A stretch of 45,117 bases of DNA from an uncultured Bacilli bacterium (GTDB taxonomy: Bacteria; Bacillota_I; Bacilli_A; RFN20; CAG-449), in assembly GCA_947632435.1 (NCBI GenBank), contig CANRPC010000001.1:139986-185102 (forward strand), in the 5' to 3' direction. Positions within the stretch are counted from its first letter, which is position 1. Every line of letters begins with the position of its first letter. The position numbers were made by a program, and so were the translations under genes. Shown piece by piece: positions 15,086 through 22,300 of this stretch. The notes under the pieces were generated by a model. It searched no databases and was not told where the DNA came from. It worked only from the letters and a program-made list of their open reading frames with translations.

Positions 15086-16513
15086 ATGTTTTTTAAAAAA
15101 TATTTAAATGTTAAAGTGTTAAATCTTAATAATACTAATAAAAGGATTATAAAAGAAAAATTAGATGAACTTCTAAATGGAAATTATTCTAAAGAATTAA
15201 GATCCAAAATAAGAAATCTTTTTAATCGTGTTGATGAAACTGCATCAGATAACAAAAAATGTATTGAATTTGATTCTAAAATTATAAGTTTATTAAATGC
15301 TGCACTTGATAATAAAACATCTGAATCAAGTGTTGCATTATATGTAAACAAAGCAAGTGAATTGTTATTAAAAAGAAATAGCAGTGGAATTATGGAAAAT
15401 AGTGATTTTTTCAATAAACCAAAAAAAGTCATTAAACAAGAAAGAAAATTAAAATTAAAACAAACAAAAAATAATCTAAATGATTTATTAACTCCTGAAG
15501 ATTTGATTACAATTACACTTGATCAATTAAATGATAAAAAAGAAAAACTACTCACTGAATTGGATAATGCTAATAGTTCAGTAATGTATAATGCTATTAA
15601 AACAAAAATTACCACGATTGATAATCAATTAAAAATGTATGGTAACGAATTACTAAAAAATGTCTTGTATGAAAATTATAAATCTTTATCTGAAGAAGAA
15701 AAGAAAGCTAGAAATATTAATGGTTTTTCTGATGCTGACTTTGAAGATGCAGCAGATAAAATTAAAAATTTTGGTATTGAGATAACTGAGCAGACAGAAA
15801 AACTTGAAAATATTATTGATGAATATACTAATAATTCTTCTAATGGTAAAACAAATTCCGCATCTAAAAGTAAATATGAATCAACATCTAGTTTAAATGC
15901 AACAAAATCCTCTAATAATGGCGATATTGATGAATTTGAAATGCGTCAAATCTTTAAAAATTTAGATGAAAATATCGAAAAATTAGAACAAAGATTAGGT
16001 GAATTAAATAATGAACTCGATATTTTAAATAATGAAAGAGGTAATTTAGCAGAAGATTTGAAAGAATTATTATTAGAAAGAAAAGATGCTACTGCATCTG
16101 AATGCAAAATTTTAGATAGTAAAATAAATCAATTACAAAAGAAATATCAAATTAATGGCAGAAACATCGATGAGAAAATTAATGCAATCAGTACTTTGAA
16201 CGAATATCTAGATCATTCAAATATGCTTAAAAATGTACGTGATCGAAAAGAAAATGATGAAAAAATTATTTTTGGAAAATTTGGGATGTTTGATGACATG
16301 GAACGTACAGCACTTTATATCAAGAATTACATTGAAAAATGTAATGAAAAATTGGATAGTTCTTCTATGGCTAATAGTGTTGCATCCTCTTCATCGTGGA
16401 ATACTTCTTCAATTGCAAGTACAGATTTAAATAATACATATACTGGTGAAGTAAAAGATGATGATAAATTTAAAGATCTTGAAATTGAATTAGGAATTAG
16501 GCAAAAGAATTAA
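15086..16513 (+). CDS. Long coiled-coil protein of unknown function
   Basis: 475 residues, hydrophilic, largely helical, with no membrane segment. Heptad-rich stretches lie at about 130-190 (LTPEDLITITLDQLNDKKEK), 205-250 and 280-365 (LDENIEKLEQRLGELNNELD). A Ser/Asn-rich linker at about 250-280 and a Ser/Thr-rich C-terminus suggest flexible hinges. I do not recognise a family. In the island it lies between the SPFH-like protein and the CbxX-type ATPase, so a structural or polymer-forming role beside the ESCRT-III-like subunit is plausible. The binding site is TTGGAGG. Confidence 0.6.
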   Translation: MFFKKYLNVKVLNLNNTNKRIIKEKLDELLNGNYSKELRSKIRNLFNRVDETASDNKKCIEFDSKIISLLNAALDNKTSESSVALYVNKASELLLKRNSSGIMENSDFFNKPKKVIKQERKLKLKQTKNNLNDLLTPEDLITITLDQLNDKKEKLLTELDNANSSVMYNAIKTKITTIDNQLKMYGNELLKNVLYENYKSLSEEEKKARNINGFSDADFEDAADKIKNFGIEITEQTEKLENIIDEYTNNSSNGKTNSASKSKYESTSSLNATKSSNNGDIDEFEMRQIFKNLDENIEKLEQRLGELNNELDILNNERGNLAEDLKELLLERKDATASECKILDSKINQLQKKYQINGRNIDEKINAISTLNEYLDHSNMLKNVRDRKENDEKIIFGKFGMFDDMERTALYIKNYIEKCNEKLDSSSMANSVASSSSWNTSSIASTDLNNTYTGEVKDDDKFKDLEIELGIRQKN

Positions 16514-16600
16514 ATTTATTAGCGATAAAGTATTTTTAATTGCTCAAAAGATAATTAAGAATAGCTATTTATTACTTAATTAACTTAATAGGGAGGAAAA

Positions 16601-17725
16601 ATGGAAAGTTTTGAATATTTAGAAATTTCAATAGAAAATATGTTAACTAAATCGGAAAATGCTTTGCAAAAAGGAAATGTTTCACTTGCAAAGCAATTTA
16701 ATGATTTAGCAATAAAGCAAATCAAAAAAATAATTGAAATTTATCCTAATAATAGCAGTGAATATAAGAACAAATTAAATGAAATTCAAAATAAAGAATT
16801 TAAAAATGTTCCTCAGTTAAAAAATGAAACAATTAATAATATTGATAATAGAGAGCAATCTCCAAATAAAACTTATAATAATGATGATAAAAATAATCAA
16901 GAAATTAATATTTCAAGTTTACAAGAATCACTTAATAAATTAGATAGTTTGATTGGTTTAAATGCTGTAAAAAAGCAAGTTAAAAGTTGGATTAATACAG
17001 TTAATTTTTCACGTAGAAGGGAAGATATAAATTTAAAAAAAATTTCAAAATCATATCATTTAGTATTTTCAGGTAATCCTGGAACTGGAAAAACAACTGT
17101 AGCTAGAATTATTGCTGATATATGCAAATCCTTAGGAATTGTTTCAAAAGGCCATTTAATAGAAGTTTCTGCAGAAGATTTAGTTGCAGAATATGTTGGG
17201 CAAACCGCGATAAAAACAAAAAAAGTTATTGATAGTGCTTTAGGTGGAGTTTTATTTATTGATGAAGCATATTCATTAAATTCAAAGGGGAATACATTTG
17301 GTGAAGATGCTATTAATACATTACTTAGAGCAATGGAAAATAATCGTGAAGATTTTATCGTTATTGTTGCAGGATATAAAGATGAAATGAAAAACTTTAT
17401 TTCATCTAATCCTGGATTAAATTCTAGATTTCAGTATTTTATTGAATTTGAAGATTATAATGCTGAGGAATTATATAAAATTTTTGAAAAAATGTGTTCA
17501 GATGCTGATATGAAAATAGAATTAAAAGCTCAAGAAAAATTGAAAAACTATTTTATAAATTTATTTGCTAATCGTTCTGAAACGTTTGGTAATGGTAGAG
17601 ATGTGAGAAAGTTTTTTGAAAAGACTTTAGAAAATATGGCAAATCGCTTAGGTGAAAAACTCTACTCTAATGTTAATAAAGATGAATTATCAATTATTAC
17701 ATGTGATGATATTATAACAAGTTAA
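16601..17725 (+). CDS. CbxX/EccA/SpoVK-type AAA ATPase with MIT-like N-terminus
   Basis: 374 residues. Residues about 1-70 are a helical bundle (KSENALQKGNVSLAKQFNDL, then IKQIKKIIEIYP) with the same ALxxGNxxLAKxxF pattern as the Vps4-like protein at 11731. A linker follows, then a CbbX/CfqX-family AAA domain: LIGLNAVKKQVKSWI, Walker A GNPGTGKTT from G158, pore segment VAEYVGQTAIKT, Walker B GGVLFIDEAYSL (D221, E222) and sensor/Arg finger region NPGLNSRFQYFIEF. Relatives include Rubisco activase CbbX, SpoVK and EccA of type VII secretion. It starts 87 bases after the coiled-coil gene with a strong AGGGAGG site. Two different AAA motors with the same kind of N-terminal adaptor in one operon suggests both act on one helical polymer; this is inference. 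Confidence 0.8.
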   Translation: MESFEYLEISIENMLTKSENALQKGNVSLAKQFNDLAIKQIKKIIEIYPNNSSEYKNKLNEIQNKEFKNVPQLKNETINNIDNREQSPNKTYNNDDKNNQEINISSLQESLNKLDSLIGLNAVKKQVKSWINTVNFSRRREDINLKKISKSYHLVFSGNPGTGKTTVARIIADICKSLGIVSKGHLIEVSAEDLVAEYVGQTAIKTKKVIDSALGGVLFIDEAYSLNSKGNTFGEDAINTLLRAMENNREDFIVIVAGYKDEMKNFISSNPGLNSRFQYFIEFEDYNAEELYKIFEKMCSDADMKIELKAQEKLKNYFINLFANRSETFGNGRDVRKFFEKTLENMANRLGEKLYSNVNKDELSIITCDDIITS

Positions 17726-17761
17726 TTAGATTAAATTTTAAGCTTTAGGAGTATTTTAATA

Positions 17762-18652
17762 ATGGAAATAAAAGAAAATAAATGTCCAAGTTGTGGACAT
17801 ACAATTAAAATAAGAGGAAATAAATATGTTTGCAAATATTGTAAAACAATATTTTATGATGAAGAAATAAAAGATGAAAATAATGGACTATATGATGAAG
17901 AATTTTATAAAAATATAACAGTTCATAACTATGATACTGATGAGTTTGAAATTGAATATAATCAGCATTTAAAAAAATATAAAGGAAATAATGAGGTTGT
18001 ACTTATTCCTAATGGAATTACAGTTATAAGAGATAATGCCTTTGATGGATGTAGTTTTATAAAAGCAGTTATTTTTCCTAATGATTTTGTTGGTATATGC
18101 GATTATGCATTTAGAAATTGTAGTTCTTTACAGCAAGTTAATATTCCAAATGGCACTCTATATATACGTAATAATGCCTTTGAAGGGTGTAGTTCATTAA
18201 AAAGTATTAATATTCCAAAAAGTATCTATGAAATTGGTCGACATGCTTTCACTAATTGTTCATCTTTAACATCCATTAAAATTCTAGGTAATGTCAGTAA
18301 AATAAAGGATGGGACATTTGCACAATGTACTTCTTTAAAAAGCATTTATATTCCAAATTCAATTAGAAGTATAGAATGGAGTGCTTTTGAAGGATGTAGT
18401 TCATTAAAAAATATCAATATTCCATATGGAGTAATAAGTATAGATAGTTTGGCTTTTAAAGGTTGTACATCTTTACAAAATATCGTTATCCCTTATAGTG
18501 TAAAAACGCTTGGGAAAAATGTATTTGAAGGTTGCACTTCATTAAAAATTTATTGTGAAGCAATTTTACCACAAAATGATTGGGATAAAGATTGGAATAA
18601 AGGCTGGAAAACTATTTTAAAAAAAGTGCATTGGGATTATGGAAAAAAATAA
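17762..18652 (+). CDS. Zinc ribbon-LRR_5 protein without TIR
   Basis: 296 residues, no signal peptide. The N-terminal zinc ribbon (C8, C11, C24, C27; then KTIFYDEEIKD) is homologous to those of the two TIR proteins upstream. After a short linker there are about eight BspA-type LRR_5 repeats at about 75-265 (EGCSSLKSINIPKSIYEIGR type). The cap (DWDKDWNKGW...VHWDYG) resembles that of the large TIR-LRR protein. It carries the same head and sensor-like array but no TIR, so it may be a decoy, regulator or recognition subunit. It is the last gene of the island. I see no convincing terminator after it. Confidence 0.8.
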   Translation: MEIKENKCPSCGHTIKIRGNKYVCKYCKTIFYDEEIKDENNGLYDEEFYKNITVHNYDTDEFEIEYNQHLKKYKGNNEVVLIPNGITVIRDNAFDGCSFIKAVIFPNDFVGICDYAFRNCSSLQQVNIPNGTLYIRNNAFEGCSSLKSINIPKSIYEIGRHAFTNCSSLTSIKILGNVSKIKDGTFAQCTSLKSIYIPNSIRSIEWSAFEGCSSLKNINIPYGVISIDSLAFKGCTSLQNIVIPYSVKTLGKNVFEGCTSLKIYCEAILPQNDWDKDWNKGWKTILKKVHWDYGKK

Positions 18653-18695
18653 ATTTCTAAGGCCATAAATGCGTATTTAGTATATAGTTCTAACC

Positions 18696-18724
18696 TTGCT
18701 TTTCTTCTTAAAATATGCTATAAC
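18696..18724 (+). promoter_or_regulatory. Promoter of the AlbA_2 gene
   Basis: TTGCTT (18696-18701) and TATAAC (18719-18724) are 17 bases apart, placing initiation about 25 bases before the start codon at 18754. Confidence 0.6.
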
Positions 18725-18753
18725 ATAACCATTCTCATAAAGGACACATAGAT

Positions 18754-20094
18754 ATGGAAAACGCTTATACGGAGTACCAAAGAGAATTGTCAGACAGCTT
18801 AGAAAAAGAAGTTGTCGCTTTTTTAAATACACTTGGTGGAGAAATTTTTATTGGTGTAGATGATAATGGCAATATTGTGGGGGTTGATGATCCAGATGAT
18901 ATTAGTTTGAAAGTAGCAGACCGCTTGAAAAACAACATCAGCCCATCCGTTATTGGTTTATTCCAAATTAACATCTTGGGTGAACAGAAGAAATACATCA
19001 AAATCTCTGTTGCAGGCGGTTTGGAAAAACCTTATTATATCAAAAAATACGGCATGAGTCCTAAAGGTTGCTATTTGCGTATTGGAACACAAAGTGCACC
19101 GATGGAACAAGCACAGATTGAAAACTTATTTTCACATAGAGTTAATCGTACTTTAAGCACTATCATATCTCCTAGACAAGACTTGACATTTACTCAACTT
19201 CGTATTTTTTATGAAGAAAATGGCTTTGATACAAGTGGCGATCACTTTTTTCGCAATTTGGGAATGTATACATTGGATGGCAGATTTAATTATTTTGCTA
19301 TGCTCTTGTCAGATCAAAATGATGTTACGATGAAGGTTGCTCGTTTCAAAGGAATAGACAAAGTTGAAATCATCACCAATAAGGAATTTGGTTATTGCTG
19401 TATTCTTAAAAGTGTATACAATATTCTTGCTTATTTAGATAATTATAACTTGCCTTCTGTGGAAATTACTTATCCAAAGCGAGTAGAAAAGTTTTTGGTT
19501 GATAAAGTTTCTTTGCGCGAAGCCGTCATCAACGCAATTGTTCATAATGATTACATTAGTGGAGGCGCACCATTATTTGAAATTTACGATAATCGTATTA
19601 CTATTGTTTCTTATGGTGGACTTGTTGGCGGATTAACACAAGAAGAATTTTTCAGTGGGCGTTCTATGCCAAGAAATAGAGAATTGATGCGTGTTTTTCG
19701 TGATATGGAGCTTGTGGAAAACTTTGGCTCAGGAATACAACGTATTTTACGTGTCTATGACCGAAGCATTTTTCAAATTTCCGACAACTTTATCATTACC
19801 GAATTTAAATACGATCTTGAAGTTTTGAAAAAAGTTCGAAATGCAGTTGTTCATGGTGAGCCTGTAAATGTTCCTGTAAATGAGCCTGTAAATGTTCCTG
19901 TAAATTTAACCAAAACAGCACAAAAAGTATTAGAACTTATTACTGAACAAAACAATATTACTTTTGAATTTTTGACAGAAAAAATTGGCGTTTCAAGAGA
20001 AACTATTAAGCGTGCGATTAAACTATTAAAACAAAATGGTTACATTGAACGTGTTGGATCAGACAAAATTGGATATTGGAAAGTACTTAAATAA
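18754..20094 (+). CDS. AlbA_2 / GHKL-like ATP-binding regulator with C-terminal winged helix
   Basis: 446 residues. The N-terminal AlbA_2 (Schlafen-type) domain includes LEKEVVAFLNTLGGEIFIGV and KGCYLRIGTQSAPM. A RecG-like ATP-binding C-terminal domain follows (LREAVINAIVHNDY; ENFGSGIQRILRVY). A Pro-Val-Asn repeat linker at about 369-384 leads to a winged-helix DNA-binding domain (FEFLTEKIGVSRETIKRAIK). Such proteins are often annotated as ATP-binding or transcriptional regulators. The gene has its own promoter and a richer, more varied codon use than its neighbours (GGC, GCC and CGC codons appear), suggesting separate acquisition. It is next to, but probably not part of, the island operon. 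Confidence 0.8.
   Translation: MENAYTEYQRELSDSLEKEVVAFLNTLGGEIFIGVDDNGNIVGVDDPDDISLKVADRLKNNISPSVIGLFQINILGEQKKYIKISVAGGLEKPYYIKKYGMSPKGCYLRIGTQSAPMEQAQIENLFSHRVNRTLSTIISPRQDLTFTQLRIFYEENGFDTSGDHFFRNLGMYTLDGRFNYFAMLLSDQNDVTMKVARFKGIDKVEIITNKEFGYCCILKSVYNILAYLDNYNLPSVEITYPKRVEKFLVDKVSLREAVINAIVHNDYISGGAPLFEIYDNRITIVSYGGLVGGLTQEEFFSGRSMPRNRELMRVFRDMELVENFGSGIQRILRVYDRSIFQISDNFIITEFKYDLEVLKKVRNAVVHGEPVNVPVNEPVNVPVNLTKTAQKVLELITEQNNITFEFLTEKIGVSRETIKRAIKLLKQNGYIERVGSDKIGYWKVLK
19858..19905 (+). repeat. Tandem 24-base repeat coding for EPVNVPVN
   Basis: Two perfect 24-base copies (19858-19881, 19882-19905), each made of two 12-base subunits ending CCTGTAAAT, lie in the linker between the ATP-binding and winged-helix domains. 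Copy-number change would stay in frame. Confidence 0.9.
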
Positions 20095-20227
20095 GTAAAA
20101 CTTTACTTAATAGAAGCTAGGCTAGAAGAATTCTTTTTACTTTATCATCTTAGATAAAATGTGTTTTAATTTTTTTTTGATGTATTAGTTGAAATATACA
20201 AAAATATTTTTGATTAGAATTTTAATT

Positions 20228-20246
20228 AACTCTAAATTAGTTTACA
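20228..20246. repeat. Direct repeat, left copy
   Basis: AACTCTAAATTAGTTTACA; the right copy at 20870-20887 differs by one missing A. The pair bounds about 640 bases of degraded sequence. Confidence 0.6.
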
Positions 20247-20382
20247 CAAAAATTATTTTCGTTAAATGACAAAGTAAATTCAGTTTATATAAGACAAAAT
20301 GACTTTTGACAAAGAAAAGTCCAAAAAATAAATGATTTAATTAAATTTTCACTTTCAATAATTATTTTTTCGCATAAATGTA

Positions 20383-20411
20383 TTGTATTTTTAAAATTTA
20401 TTGCATATTAT
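20383..20411 (+). promoter_or_regulatory. Promoter of a very short transcript
   Basis: TTGTAT (20383-20388) and TATTAT (20406-20411) with a 17-base spacer. Initiation would fall at about 20418, at the foot of the terminator hairpin at 20420. Confidence 0.4.
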
Positions 20412-20419
20412 ACTTACAT

Positions 20420-20468
20420 AGGTAACCAATAATACGTTAATTCTCAGTTCGTTGGTTACCTTTTTTTT
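20420..20468 (+). terminator. Strong terminator hairpin, possible tiny RNA
   Basis: AGGTAACCAA (20420-20429) pairs perfectly with TTGGTTACCT (20452-20461) and is followed by an unbroken T run. No gene ends within 320 bases upstream, so either AlbA_2 has a long 3' tail or this is the body of a roughly 50-base RNA made from the promoter directly upstream. Confidence 0.7.
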
Positions 20469-20592
20469 ACTTATTTTTTTAAATTTATGTCTTTTTTGAA
20501 TATGCTTAACTTTTCTTTTGTCGTTTTTATTAAGTTTTCAATTCAATATTTAATTTTTAAATGATGATTTATGATCTAAATAACCATATTAA

Positions 20593-20797
20593 CTAAATAT
20601 GGCGTTTCACATTTTGTATTTTGATTAAGGTGTTTATTTGATTGTAAAATGGAACTTTTACACCTTGTCTTTTCAATAAATTATAAGTTTTGTAGTAATT
20701 AAAATATTTTTCTATAATCACCTTTATCTACATAAATATAACTATAATGTTTATTCTTAACATTATATCTAAATTCACTTCTTGCTATTTTCTTCAC
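20593..20797 (-). pseudogene. Degraded small reading frame, family unknown
   Basis: On the minus strand a 32-codon open stretch (20797-20699: KKIARSEFRYNVKNKHYSYI, then YVDKGDYRKIF) ends in a stop. The overlapping next frame stays open for 35 codons (20700-20593; YKTYNLLKRQGVKVPFYNQI). A single frameshift would join them. AAAGGTGG lies just upstream. It looks like the remnant of a small accessory gene, but I cannot name the family. Confidence 0.3.
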
Positions 20798-20817
20798 CAC
20801 CTTTTAATAAAACAAAA

Positions 20818-20853
20818 ATGTCCCTACAACTTACCATCATAGGAACATTTAAT
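20818..20853 (-). terminator. Inverted repeat upstream of the degraded frame
   Basis: AAATGTCCCTA and TAGGAACATTT pair with one mismatch. On the minus strand the stem is followed by TTTTTGTTTT, so it reads as a terminator or attenuator facing the degraded frame. Confidence 0.45.
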
Positions 20854-20869
20854 CAATATATAACAACAT

Positions 20870-20887
20870 AACTCTAATTAGTTTACA
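20870..20887. repeat. Direct repeat, right copy
   Basis: AACTCTAATTAGTTTACA, matching 20228-20246 apart from one base deletion. Confidence 0.6.
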
Positions 20888-20897
20888 TATATTTTAT

Positions 20898-20926
20898 TTG
20901 AATTTAGTGCTATTTGTTATTATAAT
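20898..20926 (+). promoter_or_regulatory. hisS promoter
   Basis: TTGAAT (20898-20903) and TATAAT (20921-20926) with a 17-base spacer. The leader to hisS would be about 75 bases, too short for a T-box. Confidence 0.65.
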
Positions 20927-21007
20927 AAATTTGTTCAAGAAGATAAATATTATAGAGCGTTTTAATTAACTTTAAGCGTGTCTTTTTTTGTGTTAAAGGA
21001 GGCAATA

Positions 21008-22300
21008 ATGGAATATCAAATTCAAAGAGGAACTTATGATGCATATGATGAAGAAGCATTGAATCTAAAAAAATTAGAAGAAATTTTTTCTTCCATTGCT
21101 TCAACTTATGGTTATAATTATATCAAAACACCAACCTATGAACAAACTGAATTATTTACGCGTTCAGTAGGTGAAAGTAGTGATATTGTCAATAAGGAAA
21201 TGTTTACATTTCTTGATAAAGGTGGAAGAAATATTTCATTACGTCCTGAACTTACTGCTGGTGTTATGAGAGCAATTGTAACAAATAAGCTTTATGCTCG
21301 AGATTTACCATTAAAAAACTTTTACTGCGGAAATGTTTTTCGTTATGAACGACCTCAGCAAGGTAGATATCGTGAGTTTTTACAATTCGGTGTTGAATGT
21401 GTTGGAATTAATAATTATTTTCATGATGTAGAAACAATTTCTCTTGGTTATAAATCTTTAAAATTTGTTGGTTTTTCTCATTTAATTTTAAAAATTAATA
21501 CCCTTGGTGATGAATCTAGTCGTGAAAATTATAAAATAGCATTAAGAGATTATTTTAAAGACAAAATTTCTTGTATGTGTCCTGATTGTCAAAGAAGATT
21601 TGAAACAAATGTTTTAAGAATTCTTGATTGTAAAGTAGAAGAAGATCAAAAAATAATTAAAGATGCACCAAAAATTAATTCTTATTTAAGTCAAGAAGCT
21701 AAAGATTATTTTCAAAATGTATTGGATTTACTTGATGAACAATCAATAGAATATGTTATTGATGATACATTAGTAAGAGGTTTAGATTATTATTCACAAG
21801 TTGTATTTGAATATCATTATATTGCAAGTGATGGTACAAATTTAGGAGCCATTGGTGCTGGGGGACATTATGATAATTTATTAAGCGATGTTGGAGGCCC
21901 AAAATTATCAAGTGTAGGCTTTGCTTTTGGTTTAGAAAGAATTAATGCTTTATTGAAAATTATTGAAGGTGAAAAATATGAAAAACCAAATATTGATTTA
22001 TATATTATTCATCTTGGAGAAGAAACAAAACAATATTCATTTTTATTAATGCAAGAATTAAGAGAGGCATTTTTTAAAGTTGATATGTGTCTTGAAGAAA
22101 AATCAATAAAGTCTCAATTAAAATTAGCAATTAGAAAAAATGCAAAATTCGCTTTAATTATAGGAAGTGAAGAAATGCAAAAAAATTGTTTTAATCTTAA
22201 AAACTTAAATACGCAAGAACAAATTGAAATTTCATATGAAAATTTAATTGACAAATTAGATGAAGTTATTGGATTAGGAGATTATGAAGATGAAAAGTAG
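21008..22300 (+). CDS. hisS: Histidyl-tRNA synthetase
   Basis: 430 residues from the ATG at 21008, chosen because AAAGGAGG (20995-21002) sits directly before it; an upstream in-frame ATG at 20978 lacks such a site. Class II signatures: RGTYDAYDEEA near the start, motif 2 (FRYERPQQGRYREFLQFGVE) and histidine-specific motifs LVRGLDYYSQVVFEY and GGHYDNLL. The C-terminal anticodon-binding domain begins near DLYIIHLGEE. Length is normal. It overlaps aspS by 11 bases, the usual Bacillota hisS-aspS pair. Confidence 0.97.
   Translation: MEYQIQRGTYDAYDEEALNLKKLEEIFSSIASTYGYNYIKTPTYEQTELFTRSVGESSDIVNKEMFTFLDKGGRNISLRPELTAGVMRAIVTNKLYARDLPLKNFYCGNVFRYERPQQGRYREFLQFGVECVGINNYFHDVETISLGYKSLKFVGFSHLILKINTLGDESSRENYKIALRDYFKDKISCMCPDCQRRFETNVLRILDCKVEEDQKIIKDAPKINSYLSQEAKDYFQNVLDLLDEQSIEYVIDDTLVRGLDYYSQVVFEYHYIASDGTNLGAIGAGGHYDNLLSDVGGPKLSSVGFAFGLERINALLKIIEGEKYEKPNIDLYIIHLGEETKQYSFLLMQELREAFFKVDMCLEEKSIKSQLKLAIRKNAKFALIIGSEEMQKNCFNLKNLNTQEQIEISYENLIDKLDEVIGLGDYEDEK

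Larger units (their letters stand above)
20095..20977 (+). other. 0.9-kb stretch with no intact gene
   Basis: Very AT-rich. It holds a near-identical direct repeat pair (20228-20246 and 20870-20887), a promoter-plus-terminator-hairpin unit (20383-20468), a degraded minus-strand reading frame (20593-20797), an inverted repeat facing it (20818-20853) and, at its end, the hisS promoter. No tRNA and no intact transposase is visible. Confidence 0.7.

Noticed and set aside
20933-21007. T-box leader for hisS
   Set aside because: The leader is only about 75 bases and has no specifier stem or T-box sequence that I can see.
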